Positions 17,226 to 27,774 of a stretch of DNA of 64,000 nucleotides are shown here, piece by piece. A program made the position numbers and the translations under genes. Position 1 is the stretch's first letter. Every line of letters begins with the position of its first letter. Source of the stretch: JALOAT01 sp041687015 (GTDB lineage Bacteria; Pseudomonadota; Gammaproteobacteria; Thiohalomonadales; Thiohalomonadaceae). The DNA lies in NCBI GenBank assembly GCA_041687015.1, contig JAWLCT010000002.1, forward strand, positions 62,001 through 126,000. The letters are read 5' to 3'. The notes beneath the pieces were generated by a model that was not told where the DNA came from, searched no databases, and worked only from the letters and a program-made list of their open reading frames with translations.

Positions 17226-17672
17226 TCAATGCGCCGCTTCGCTCGGGCGACCGTCTTCCCGACGTACGATGTCGTAAGCAAACTTGGCCAGTGCACCGGC
17301 GAGGAATTGGGGTTCCAGGCGGGTCTCGGTGGGTTCGCCACTCCATTCCGGCGCGGTGTGCGGAGCGAACTCAGCGGAGGGATCCTCACCATAGCGCAAG
17401 CGGGCCAGCAGTTTTTCAGTAGGCGCCGCCAGCACGCTCTCCACGGCGCCGGGACTGATGCCCAGAAAATCCGCGATCTCCGCCACGTCGCGATGCGCTT
17501 CGTCGCGCAGCACCAGAACATAGGCGGACTCCACCAGCGCCGGCAGGATCGCCTGCTCGCCGTGATGCACCATGGCCGCCGCACCACCCAGCGCCTCGAC
17601 GGCATGCAGCACAACACGTCGTGCGCGAGCATCCATGTCCTTTGACACATCGATGGGTGTGGATTCATTCAT
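17226..17672 (-). CDS. Hypothetical protein with a helix-turn-helix-like centre
   Basis: This is a 148-residue acidic, soluble protein. The middle (LVLRDEAHRDVAEIADFLGISPGAVESVL, ~53-81) resembles a sigma-region-4 or phage-type HTH, with the LGISPGAVES turn. The C-terminal half ends REDGRPSEAAH. I do not recognise the family. Its start overlaps the end of the cupredoxin gene by 8 bp, so the two are translationally coupled. It could be a regulator or accessory protein for that copper protein; this is inference from context only. Confidence 0.65.
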   Translation of the reverse strand: MNESTPIDVSKDMDARARRVVLHAVEALGGAAAMVHHGEQAILPALVESAYVLVLRDEAHRDVAEIADFLGISPGAVESVLAAPTEKLLARLRYGEDPSAEFAPHTAPEWSGEPTETRLEPQFLAGALAKFAYDIVRREDGRPSEAAH

Positions 17673-18138
17673 GGGCGATTCCTCCTCCCTCTGCCGGTAA
17701 CGTCAGGGAAGCGCTCGCCGGTTCGCCAACGACAAGTCGGCCGGCCATGCCCGCCTCCCGGTGACCCGGCGTGCTGCAGAAGTAATCGAAGCGACCGATG
17801 TGGGTGGCACGAAAAACCACTTCGGTCTCCGCACCGGCGTGTGCAAGCGGGGCCGAACGCACGTTCAGCGCGGGAATGACCAGGTCGTGGCGATCACCGT
17901 CGCCATTGACCAGCACGACACGCACCACGGCACCGCGCCGCACGGTCAGCGTCGGATTGATCACCTCGGCCACAGTGTGATCTACACCGGCATACCACCA
18001 TCGCCCCGCAGCCCCGTCCGTACGTAAGGTCACGTCGAGGTCGGGCGTCACGACCACGACGCCCGGAGGTGTTTCGGCGAGGACCAGGCCCGTTGCCAGC
18101 ATCATTGCCGCTCCTGCGCGCCACGGCCCCCGTTGCAT
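17665..18138 (-). CDS. Periplasmic cupredoxin-domain protein
   Basis: This 157-residue protein has a signal peptide (RAGAAMMLATGLVLA) and one cupredoxin fold. The copper ligands appear as His in GDRHDLVIPAL, then Cys, His and Met in YFCSTPGHREAGMAG, the blue-copper C-x4-H-x4-M order. It resembles plastocyanin-like electron carriers and single cupredoxin domains of larger copper oxidases. GGAGGA six bases before the ATG at 18138 fixes the start; an open frame continues 38 codons further upstream. It probably shuttles electrons in the periplasm, partner unknown. Confidence 0.82.
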   Translation of the reverse strand: MQRGPWRAGAAMMLATGLVLAETPPGVVVVTPDLDVTLRTDGAAGRWWYAGVDHTVAEVINPTLTVRRGAVVRVVLVNGDGDRHDLVIPALNVRSAPLAHAGAETEVVFRATHIGRFDYFCSTPGHREAGMAGRLVVGEPASASLTLPAEGGGIAHE

Positions 18139-18336
18139 GACGGTCCTCCGCACCCACTTATCCACACGACTAGTTGCAAAACCAGCCCCGGTCAATGGCG
18201 CTTCGCGCGCGGCAAAACGGGCCAAGCCACGCCACGGTCGCGTGCAAGGCACAGTGACTACTTGCCTCGCCGGCGGACCGGCCTTTACTGGTGGTTAAGG
18301 ACCACCGCGTGAGTGATCCCTTGCAGGAGGTGCGGC

Positions 18337-18681
18337 ATGCGGAAAGGGCTTTGGCAGGATTGGGTGAACCTGGTGCTCGGCGTGTGGTTGTTCGTTGCGC
18401 CCTTCTTCGGGATCGGCGCACTCAACGAGGCGGCTGTCTGGAATTCCTATCTGGCCGGCATTGCCGTCGTGGTATTCGCCTGGGCGTCGCTGGCGAAACC
18501 GCAGCGCTGGAAGGAATGGGCCAACCTGATCATCGGCGTGTGGCTCATCATCGCGCCGTTCGCGTTGGGCTATACCGATCAGCCCCTCGCCATGTGGAAT
18601 CACATCGTCATCGGTCTGCTGGTGGGCGCAGACGCGCTCTGGGCCATGAACAACCCGGTGTTCGCACGCAAGCACGCCTAG
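18337..18681 (+). CDS. SPW repeat membrane protein
   Basis: This 114-residue integral membrane protein has two repeats of W-x-x-W-x-N-L-x-x-G-x-W-L-x-x-x-P (WQDWVNLVLGVWLFVAPFF near 6-24 and WKEWANLIIGVWLIIAPFA in the second half), each followed by another hydrophobic segment. This is the SPW-repeat family of four-helix membrane proteins of unknown role. AGGAGGT at 5-bp spacing supports the ATG at 18337. It is followed 32 bp later by the DNA ligase. Confidence 0.85.
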   Translation: MRKGLWQDWVNLVLGVWLFVAPFFGIGALNEAAVWNSYLAGIAVVVFAWASLAKPQRWKEWANLIIGVWLIIAPFALGYTDQPLAMWNHIVIGLLVGADALWAMNNPVFARKHA

Positions 18682-18713
18682 GGCTGCGATCGACACCACC
18701 GCCGGCGCGCGCC

Positions 18714-20255
18714 GTGTATTTGTCCGAACTGGCCGACACCTCGGCACGGGTCGGGGCGCTTCCGTCGCGGAACGCAAAGGTTCAAACCCTTGCCGGGGCC
18801 CTGCGTCGCCTGGAAAAGCGGGAGGCGGGCATCGGGGTGGCCTATCTGTCCGGGCGCCTGCCGCAGGGACGTGTTGGCGTCGGCCCGGCACTGGTGCGCC
18901 AGCTGCTCGAAAGCAGTTCGCCGGCGAAGGGTACCGCACTCACGCTGCCGGACGTAGATGCGGTCTTCGAGAAGATCGCAGCCGACCGCGAGGGCGGGGC
19001 CGCCAGGCGCCGCCTGCTCGCCCGCCTGTTCGCACGCGCCACCGACGCGGAACGCGGATTTCTCGCGCGCCTGCTTACCGGGGAATTGCGTCAGGGCGCA
19101 CTCGAGGGATTGATGATCGAGGCCGTCGCGGAAGCCACACATCTGGAAGCGGCATCACTGCGACGCGCCGCGATGCTGGCGGGCGATGCCGTTACCGTCG
19201 CTGAGTCTGCACTCGCGCAAGGGCCCGCGGGGCTTGCGCGATTCCACCTGCAACTGTTCGTTCCCGTGCGACCCATGCTTGCATTGCCGAGCCCCGGCAT
19301 CGGGGCTGCACTGAAGCAACTGGGCCCCGCCGCCTTCGAGTACAAACTGGACGGTGCACGCATCCAGGTCCACAAGGACGGCGAGACCGTTCGCGTTTAC
19401 TCGAGACGCGGGCACGAGGTGACCGACCGGGTTCCCGAGGTGGTGGCAGCCGCCGCGGCCATGCCGGCACGCACGTTAGTACTCGATGGCGAGGCCGTGG
19501 CCCTGCAGCCGGATGGACGGCCGCAACCGTTTCAGGTGACCCTGCGCCGGTTCGCGCGTCGCCTCGATGTGGATCGGCTGCGCCGACAAGTGCCGCTGGC
19601 GCCGTTCTTCTTCGACTGCCTGCACATGGAGGACGAAGACCTCATCGACCGCCCTGCCCACGAGCGCTTTGCGGCGCTGGCGGAGGCCACGGGCGGCATG
19701 GCGTTGGTGCCGCGGCGCATCACGGCGCAGGGGGTTGCGGCGCATGACTTTCTGGAAGAGGCCATGGCACACGGTCACGAGGGCCTCATGGCCAAGGCCC
19801 TGGACGGCCGCTACGAGGCGGGTCAGCGTGGCTCCAGCTGGCTGAAGCTCAAACCCTTCCACACCCTGGACCTGGTCGTGCTCGCCGCCGAGTGGGGCCA
19901 TGGGCGCCGCGCCGGCTGGCTCAGCAACCTGCACCTGGGCGCACGCAACGCAGCGGGGGAGATCGTGATGCTCGGCAAAACCTTCAAGGGACTCACTGAC
20001 GCCACCCTGGCCTGGCAAACGCGCCAGTTGCTCGCCAGGGAAGTGGCGCGCGATGCCTGGACCGTTTACGTGCGCCCGGAACTGGTGGTGGAGATCGCCT
20101 TTGGTGACGTACAGGACAGTCCACGCTACCCCGCGGGCCTGGCGCTGCGCTTTGCACGGGTGAAACGCTATCGTCCCGACAAGACCGCCGCCGAGGCCAA
20201 TACCCTGCAAGACGTGCAGGCCATCCATGCCCGCCTCGGTCGGGCAGAACGGTAG
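18714..20255 (+). CDS. ATP-dependent DNA ligase (LigB-like, three-domain)
   Basis: This 513-residue ligase has an N-terminal DNA-binding domain (1-~180), an adenylation domain with the lysine in EYKLDGARIQ (K211), VLDGEAV, FFFDCLHM, EGLMAK and WLKLKP, and a C-terminal OB fold. The order matches archaeal and mycobacterial LigB-type ligases that use ATP, not the NAD-dependent LigA used for replication. The start is a GTG (VYLSELADTS), chosen because the family begins there; there is no Shine-Dalgarno and the frame is open upstream. No Ku, nuclease or helicase gene is adjacent. An 8-bp hairpin spans its stop. Confidence 0.9.
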   Translation: MYLSELADTSARVGALPSRNAKVQTLAGALRRLEKREAGIGVAYLSGRLPQGRVGVGPALVRQLLESSSPAKGTALTLPDVDAVFEKIAADREGGAARRRLLARLFARATDAERGFLARLLTGELRQGALEGLMIEAVAEATHLEAASLRRAAMLAGDAVTVAESALAQGPAGLARFHLQLFVPVRPMLALPSPGIGAALKQLGPAAFEYKLDGARIQVHKDGETVRVYSRRGHEVTDRVPEVVAAAAAMPARTLVLDGEAVALQPDGRPQPFQVTLRRFARRLDVDRLRRQVPLAPFFFDCLHMEDEDLIDRPAHERFAALAEATGGMALVPRRITAQGVAAHDFLEEAMAHGHEGLMAKALDGRYEAGQRGSSWLKLKPFHTLDLVVLAAEWGHGRRAGWLSNLHLGARNAAGEIVMLGKTFKGLTDATLAWQTRQLLAREVARDAWTVYVRPELVVEIAFGDVQDSPRYPAGLALRFARVKRYRPDKTAAEANTLQDVQAIHARLGRAER

Positions 20256-20263
20256 TCTGCCCG
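20241..20263. terminator. Hairpin spanning the DNA ligase stop codon
   Basis: CGGGCAGA (20241-20248) and TCTGCCCG (20256-20263) pair perfectly over 8 bp with a 7-nt loop that contains the TAG stop. It separates the convergent ligase and GyrI-like genes. No U-tract follows. Confidence 0.5.
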
Positions 20264-20272
20264 GGTGGTCAT

Positions 20273-20833
20273 TCAAGCCAACTGGCGCCGGATCAGGGTC
20301 TTGTTTTGCGAGAACGGCGGTTTGCGCGGATCGCCCAGGTCCACCGCGAGATGACCGCCTGCGAGTTGCAGACCATGCCCGTGCGCGAACACCTGCAGAC
20401 GATCAAGGGCCTCCTGAACCTGGTCCATGGCGCCGGTGTGCAGCGTCTGCAGGGCAGGCGCTTCGGGCAGTTGCCGCAACGCGATGCCCTGTGCGGCAGC
20501 ATCGGTGAGCGAAGCCTGTGCGGCAGTGAAGAGCGCGGCATCGACCACCGGCGGCTGGAAAAGAAGCACTGTCCAGCGCGCCTCACCATGCCACTGAACC
20601 TCCAGGGGCATGACCCGGAAATCGAGCGCCATGGGCCCGTGCTTCAGCGTCAGGCGCAGCGCCTTTGCCAGGGCGCGCACGGTCGCTGCGGCACGGGTGA
20701 ACGCGGCCGAACCCAGCGCACCTTCACCGTCCAGGGCCAGACAGCGTCGCGGCGGCACGACGATGCGCGCCACGCCGTCCCGGGGCGGCGCGTACGCCTC
20801 CCGGAACACCTGGCGGTAATCGATACGGTCCAC
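20273..20833 (-). CDS. GyrI-like small-molecule-binding domain protein
   Basis: This 186-residue soluble protein begins MDRIDYRQVFREAYAPP. It has PPRRCLALDGEGALGSAAFTRA, a Leu-rich helix (VRALAKALRLTLK) and MPLEVQWHG...WTVLLFQPPVV, the layout of stand-alone GyrI-like/AraC effector-binding domains (two repeated SHS2 units). Such proteins bind or hydrolyse small hydrophobic compounds; the ligand here is unknown. It is followed on the same strand side by a small DUF1289-like gene upstream. Confidence 0.75.
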   Translation of the reverse strand: MDRIDYRQVFREAYAPPRDGVARIVVPPRRCLALDGEGALGSAAFTRAAATVRALAKALRLTLKHGPMALDFRVMPLEVQWHGEARWTVLLFQPPVVDAALFTAAQASLTDAAAQGIALRQLPEAPALQTLHTGAMDQVQEALDRLQVFAHGHGLQLAGGHLAVDLGDPRKPPFSQNKTLIRRQLA

Positions 20834-20857
20834 GCGGACAGGCTTACGCGGAACGGC

Positions 20858-21082
20858 TTACTGCGCTTGCGCCTTGAGCAGCATGGCCTTGCCCGCGGCC
20901 TTGGCGGCCACGAACTGGGTGAACTCGATGGGGTTGTCATAACCCATCTTCAGGGCATACTGCGCCAGCGCGTCGACCAACTGGCGAGTCTCCGCGATTT
21001 CCTCGTGGCTGCGTCCGCAACCCTGGCAGTGGGTGCCGTCCTGGGTGCAGTTGTCGCCGCCGCGGCAGGGGCTGAATTGCAT
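20858..21082 (-). CDS. Small DUF1289-like cysteine protein (74 aa)
   Basis: This 74-residue protein starts MQFSPCRGGDNCTQDGTHCQGCGRSHEEI. The four cysteines (6, 12, 19, 22) with CxGCGR-x-x-x-E-I resemble DUF1289, a short probable metal-binding knuckle. The rest is helical (VDALAQYALKMGYDNP). The ATG has GAGGAG upstream. The function is unknown. It lies 24 bp upstream of the GyrI-like gene on the same strand. Confidence 0.7.
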   Translation of the reverse strand: MQFSPCRGGDNCTQDGTHCQGCGRSHEEIAETRQLVDALAQYALKMGYDNPIEFTQFVAAKAAGKAMLLKAQAQ

Positions 21083-21270
21083 GGCATGACTCCTCTTGAG
21101 AAACAGGCCCGTACGGGCGATGGGGCGCGCATCTTACGCGTTTTGGGCAAGGCTTAAAACGTACGCAAGCTGCGGGCTTTTGGTGCGCACGCACGGCTTC
21201 ACCCGCGCGCTCGGGACGCCGACAGCTATCGCTACGCTCAAGCCAACCCCACGACAGAGGCGGAAACGGC

Positions 21271-22910
<1,640 letters not shown>

Positions 22911-22914
<4 letters not shown>

Positions 22915-25028
22915 GCGCAACCGCACGCCACAGGCGCATGCTGGTGATCGCCGGTGAGCGTGACCAGTGCCTTGCCGCAGCGGACCGCCTCCTCGCCGGG
23001 CGGGACGCGTTGTGGATCACCGACCAGCCCCGGGGGGCCTCGGACACGCTGCCCGCAGCCCGGGCCCACGCCCTGCTCGGCGGCGAGCGTGCCACGCTGG
23101 TGTTCGATGCCCATGCGGGTTTCGACGTGGAGGCCTTCGGTGCCTGCGCGGGCGTGGTACGCGGCGGCGGCCTGTTCCTGTTGCTCACCCCGCCGTTCGC
23201 CTGCTGGCCCCAGCAGGATCACGCCGAGAAGGCGCGTATCGCCGATTACCCGCACCCACCCGGCGCCGTGGGCGGGCGCTTCCTGCAACGTTTCATCGCC
23301 GTGCTGCAGGCCGCCGGGGTTCCCATCCTGCGCGCCGGCGATCCACCGCCGGCCATCCCGCCGCCGCCGCGCTTCGACATCGGCCGCACCGCCGACCAGG
23401 ACACCGCCATCGCCGCCGTCCTGCAGGTCGCCCGCGGCCACACCCATCGCCCCCTGGTGCTGCTGGCCGATCGCGGGCGCGGCAAATCCGCCGCACTTGG
23501 TATGGCCGCGGCGCGACTGGTGACGGAAGGCTTTGGCCGGCTGGTGATCACCGGCCCCCGCCCGGCGGCAGCGGAAACCGCCCTGGCCCACGCACGCGCC
23601 GCACTGCCCGAAGCCACCCATCAGGGGCGGTGTCTGAGCCTCGGCAGGGCCAGCCTGACGTTTGCCGCGCCCGACGCACTGGCGGCGGGCGAGGTCGCCG
23701 CGGACCTGGTGCTGGTGGATGAAGCCGCCGCAATCCCGGTGCCCATCCTGGAACGCTTGCTACGGCGGTTCCCGCGCCTGGTGTTCAGCACCACGGTGCA
23801 CGGTTATGAGGGCACCGGGCGCGGTTTCGCGGTGCGCTTCGCACGGGTGCTCGATCGCCTCACGCCCGGCTGGCACGAGCTCACGCTGCACCAGCCCGTG
23901 CGCTGGGAGCAAGGCGATGCGCTGGAAGCGCTGGTCTTCCGGGCCCTGTTGCTGGATGCGGAGCCGGCGCCCGAACAGGCGCTGCGGGGCGGCGCGGCAA
24001 TCCCTGCCGTGGAGACGCTGGATCGCGACCGGCTGGTCGAGGATGAGGCGTTGCTCAACGAGGTATTCGGCCTGCTGGTGCTCGCCCACTATCGCACCAG
24101 CCCCATGGACCTGCGTCAGTTGCTGGATGGCCCCAACGTGTCGGTGCGGGTCTTGCGCAGCCACGAACATATCGTCGGCGTGGCGCTGGTAGTGGAGGAG
24201 GGAGCGCTGCCGCCGGCGCTTGCCCGCGAGGTCTGGACGGGACGGCGGCGGGTGCGCGGCCACCTGCTCGCCCAATCCCTGGCCCAGCATGCCGGACTCA
24301 TGGACGCACCGTGTCTGCGTGGCCGGCGCATCCTGCGCATCGCCGTACATCCGGCCGTGCAGGGGCGTGGGCTGGGGGGGCGCCTCGTGCAGGCCGTGGT
24401 GGAGGCGTGCCGTGCGGCGGGTGCCGATTACGTGGGCAGCAGCTTCGGCGCGACCGCCGGGTTGCTGCACTTCTGGCAGCGCAGCGGTTTTCAGGGCGTG
24501 CGCCTGGGCCTGGCGCGGGATGCGGCCAGCGGCGCACCCTCGGTGATGGTAATGAAGCCCCTCAGCACCGCGGGCGAGGCCCTGTTCGCTGCCGCACGAC
24601 GGCGCCACGCCGACGCCCTGCCGCACCTGCTCGCCGGCCCGTTGCGCGGCCTCGATGCACCGCTTGCCGGGGCCGTGCTGGCGGATGCAGGGCCGCCCCC
24701 CGCCAAGCGCGGTCTCGATGACGAGGATTGGCGCGATTTGTTGACCTTCGCCCTGGGCGCACGGGACTTTGCCTACGTCCTCGCCCCGCTGCATCGCCTC
24801 GCACTGCATGCACTCGCCGACAGCCACGCATGCAGCCGGTTGTCGGAGCGCGAACGCGACGCCCTGGTGCTATCGGTGCTGGAGGCACATTCGCTGACCG
24901 AGACCGCCGCACGTCTGGGTCTGACCGGGCGTCACGCCGCCACGGCCCTCCTGCGCCGGGCGGTGGACGAGCTTGCCCACGCCTTGGGCAGCAACGGGGT
25001 CCAGGCACTACGCGAGACCTTCGCCTGA
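22911..25028 (+). CDS. tmcA: tRNA(Met) cytidine acetyltransferase TmcA
   Basis: This 705-residue enzyme makes N4-acetylcytidine at the wobble base of elongator tRNA(Met). It has an N-terminal DUF1726 region, a helicase-like ATPase with P-loop ADRGRGKS (186-193) and Walker B VLVDEAAAIP, a GNAT domain with RIAVHPAVQGRGLGGRL, and a tRNA-binding C-terminal domain. The length and order match E. coli TmcA. It is translationally coupled to the upstream PDO-TrxR fusion gene. A 14-bp palindrome, GCCTGACGTCAGGC (25023-25036), spans its stop. Confidence 0.93.
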
Positions 25029-25041
25029 CGTCAGGCACCAC

Positions 25042-25094
25042 CAACGCAGAGGCGCGGAGAACGCCTTTGCGATCGCCGCACCCTCCGCGGCGTT
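25042..25094. repeat. Intergenic inverted repeat (AACGCAGAGG type)
   Basis: AACGCAGAGGCGCGGAG (25043-25059) is matched, inverted and with gaps, by CTCCGCGGCGTT (25083-25094), shortly after the tmcA stop. The wording resembles the copies at 47050 and 10010. No T-rich terminator was seen in this 149-bp gap. Confidence 0.45.
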
Positions 25095-25177
25095 CCGTTT
25101 CTTCAAATCGGCCCCGGCGCAGCCAAGGCACACCCGGGCTAGATTGATGTTAAGGACCCACAAGGGAGGAACGCCAC

Positions 25178-25726
25178 ATGCGTAAGGTCATTGGGCTGGG
25201 CGCAGGCTTGTTCGGCACGCTCGTGGCCACCACGCCGGTGCTGGCGGTGGAACCGGGGTTCTACATCGGCGGCGCAGTAGGACAGACCACGGTGGAAGGC
25301 GATTTCGGTGGCTTTGATTTCGACGAAACCGATACCAGCTGGAAGGCCTATGCGGGGGCGCGGTTCGGCTTGTTCGGCATTGAGGGCGGCTATGTGAACC
25401 TGGCCGATTCCAGCGACGAAAACGTCTCCATGGAGGCGACGGGCTGGGATCTGTTCGGCACCTTGAACATCGGCGCCGGCCCCATCACCGTATTCGCCAA
25501 AGCGGGGGGCATCCTGTGGGATGCGGAGGCGGAAATCGCCGGCATCGACGTGGATGACGATGACACCGACCTGGCCTACGGTGCCGGCGTGGCGTTCAAC
25601 ATCACACCGCTGACCGCCATCCGCGCCGAATGGGAGCGCTTTGAGATCGATGAGCTCGCCGACATCGAGGAGGCCAACATCGATCAGGTCGACATGATGT
25701 CCCTGGGTTTGGATGTGACGTTCTGA
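25178..25726 (+). CDS. Outer membrane beta-barrel protein (OmpA/OmpW-like small porin fold)
   Basis: This 182-residue protein has a signal peptide ending TPVLAVEP and then alternating beta strands (GFYIGGAVGQ, WKAYAGARFGLFGIEGGYVNL, GWDLFGTLNIGAGPITVFAKAG). The terminal strand ends LGLDVTF with the C-terminal Phe needed for barrel insertion. Length and pattern fit an eight-stranded barrel of the OmpA-like type without a peptidoglycan domain. The many Asp residues suggest cation binding or adaptation to salt. AGGGAGGAACGCCAC precedes the ATG. Confidence 0.8.
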   Translation: MRKVIGLGAGLFGTLVATTPVLAVEPGFYIGGAVGQTTVEGDFGGFDFDETDTSWKAYAGARFGLFGIEGGYVNLADSSDENVSMEATGWDLFGTLNIGAGPITVFAKAGGILWDAEAEIAGIDVDDDDTDLAYGAGVAFNITPLTAIRAEWERFEIDELADIEEANIDQVDMMSLGLDVTF

Positions 25727-25836
25727 CTAAGGCGCGCCACGAGGCACTCGCCCGCACAAGCGTCGAAACCTGCGGGCGATGCGCCGAACGCGCGGTCGCC
25801 GTACAATAACGGGCTCCTGAACCGGAGCAACCGTTC

Positions 25837-26679
25837 GTGAAACTCAGTGTCGACGCCTTTCGCGCCTGGGAAAACAAGCGCATCACTCTGCTGGGCATGT
25901 CCGGGGTAGGCAAAACCCGCCTCTCCAACATCCTGCGCCGGGGAAACTGGTTCCATTATTCCGGTGACTACCGCATCGGCACGCGCTACCTGGACGAGGC
26001 CATCCTCGACAACATCAAACAGCAGGCGATGACCATTCCGTTCCTGCGCGACCTGCTGCGTTCGGATTCCATTTACATTCGCAACAACATCACCGTGGAT
26101 CACCTGAAGCCGGTGTCCACCTTCATGGGCAAGCTGGGCAACCCGGAGCTGGGCGGCCTGTCGCTCACGGAATTCAAGCGCCGCCAAAACCTGCACCGCG
26201 AGGCCGAGATCGCCGCGTTCAAGGACGTACCGGAGTTCATCCACAAGGCCCAGACCATCTACGGTTACCAGCATTTCGTGAATGATGCCGGCGGCTCGCT
26301 GTGCGAACTGGACGATCAGGACGTGCTGCGCATTCTCGATGCCAACACCTTGATCCTGTACATCAAGGCCAGCGAACAGGACGAACGCGAGCTGATCCGC
26401 CGCGCCGAGGCCGATCCGAAGCCGCTCTACTACCGCGAAGCCTTCCTCGACGAACAGCTCGCCATCTACATGCGTGAGCGCAAATTGGATTATGTGGCGC
26501 TCATCGACCCCGACGACTTCGTGCGCTGGGTGTTCCCGCGCCTATTCTATTCACGCATTCCGCGCTACGAAGCGATTGCCGGGCAGTACGGCTACACGGT
26601 GAGTACCGATGAAGTGGCGCAGGTGGAGAGCGAGGACGACTTCATCGCCTTGATCGAACACGCCGTCGCGCGCGGCTGA
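25837..26679 (+). CDS. P-loop ATPase of unknown function
   Basis: This 280-residue soluble protein begins with a GTG and has a Walker A motif early (LLGMSGVGKTRLSNILRR, ~18-35). A long region follows with YGYQHFVNDAGGSLCELDDQDVL and NTLILYIKASEQDERELIRRAE, which looks like a nucleoside/guanylate-kinase-like P-loop core. I do not recognise a characterised family. It precedes metA by 19 bp and is probably co-transcribed with it. A GGAG nine bases upstream supports the GTG start. Confidence 0.75.
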   Translation: MKLSVDAFRAWENKRITLLGMSGVGKTRLSNILRRGNWFHYSGDYRIGTRYLDEAILDNIKQQAMTIPFLRDLLRSDSIYIRNNITVDHLKPVSTFMGKLGNPELGGLSLTEFKRRQNLHREAEIAAFKDVPEFIHKAQTIYGYQHFVNDAGGSLCELDDQDVLRILDANTLILYIKASEQDERELIRRAEADPKPLYYREAFLDEQLAIYMRERKLDYVALIDPDDFVRWVFPRLFYSRIPRYEAIAGQYGYTVSTDEVAQVESEDDFIALIEHAVARG

Positions 26680-26698
26680 CACTGCACGAGGGCAAACC

Positions 26699-27772
26699 AT
26701 GCCGCTGGTCGCCAATACCCCCTTGCCCGCCTTCGATCGCCTGAAGCAGGAAGGCCAGACCGTGATCCCGCGCGAGGCCGCCGTACGCCAGGACATCCGC
26801 GAGCTGCACGTGGGGCTGCTCAACATGATGCCCGACGCCGCACTGGAGGCCACTGAACGGCAGTTCTTCCGCCTGGTGGGCGAGGCCAACCAGATCGCCC
26901 AGTTCTACATGCACCCGTTTACGCTCAAGGAACTGGCCCGCGGTCCCGAGGGCCAGGCGCACGTGGATCGCTATTACGAGAGCTTCGAGCAGGTGAAGGC
27001 CCAGGGGCTGGATGCGCTGATCATCACCGGCGCCAACGTCTCCGGCTCCCGTCTTTCCGATCAACCGTTCTGGGCGCCGCTCATCGACGTCATCGATTGG
27101 GCCTATGAGAATGTCACCGCCACGCTGTGCTCCTGTCTCACCACCCACGCGGTGATGGAGTTCCGCTACGGCCAGCCGCGTCGCCCGTTGGGCCACAAGC
27201 GCTGGGGCGTGTATTCGCACCGGGTGGTGGACCGACGCCATCCCCTGGTGCAGGGCGTGAACACGCGCTTCGACGTGCCGCATTCACGTTTCAACCAGAT
27301 CGATCGCGAACAGTTCCTGGCCGCCGACTGTCGGGTGCTGGTGGAAAGCGAGGCGGGCGTACACCTGGCCACCAGCGAAGACGGCTTCCGTCTGGTGTTC
27401 TTCCAGGGGCACCCGGAATACGACACGGTCAGCCTGCTGAAGGAATACAAACGCGAAGTGGCGCTCTTTGCCGCAGGCAAGAGGGCCGATTACCCGCCCT
27501 TCGTGGAGAATTATTTCACGCGCCAGAGCGAGGCGGTCCTGGATGAACACCGGGAGCGCGTGATCGCCGCCCTGGCCGCCGGCCGGCCCGTGCCTCCGCT
27601 ACCCGAAGCCCTGGTGGCGGCGCAACTGGACAACACCTGGCACGACACCGCGGAGGCCGTGATCAACAACTGGATGGGCATGGTCTACCAACTCACCCAT
27701 CTGGATCGGAAAAAGCCCTTCAAGGACGGGATCGACCCCCGCGATCCGCTCAGCCTCGCCCGCGCTGACTAA
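26699..27772 (+). CDS. metA: Homoserine O-succinyltransferase (MetA family)
   Basis: The 357-residue protein has the MetA fold of class-I-glutamine-amidotransferase type. NMMPDAALEATERQF, TGANV...PFWAPLIDVIDWA and TLCSC (146 aligns with the catalytic Cys) are followed by FFQGHPEYD with the catalytic His and a Glu shortly after. It activates homoserine for methionine synthesis. The acyl donor (succinyl- or acetyl-CoA) cannot be decided by eye. GAGGG lies before the ATG. No metY or metB is nearby, so sulfhydrylation is encoded elsewhere. Confidence 0.9.
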   Translation: MPLVANTPLPAFDRLKQEGQTVIPREAAVRQDIRELHVGLLNMMPDAALEATERQFFRLVGEANQIAQFYMHPFTLKELARGPEGQAHVDRYYESFEQVKAQGLDALIITGANVSGSRLSDQPFWAPLIDVIDWAYENVTATLCSCLTTHAVMEFRYGQPRRPLGHKRWGVYSHRVVDRRHPLVQGVNTRFDVPHSRFNQIDREQFLAADCRVLVESEAGVHLATSEDGFRLVFFQGHPEYDTVSLLKEYKREVALFAAGKRADYPPFVENYFTRQSEAVLDEHRERVIAALAAGRPVPPLPEALVAAQLDNTWHDTAEAVINNWMGMVYQLTHLDRKKPFKDGIDPRDPLSLARAD

Positions 27773-27774
27773 CC

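Noticed and set aside
23760..24827. 355-codon minus-strand frame opposite tmcA
   Set aside because: Antisense shadow of a well-conserved gene; composition is that of reverse codons.
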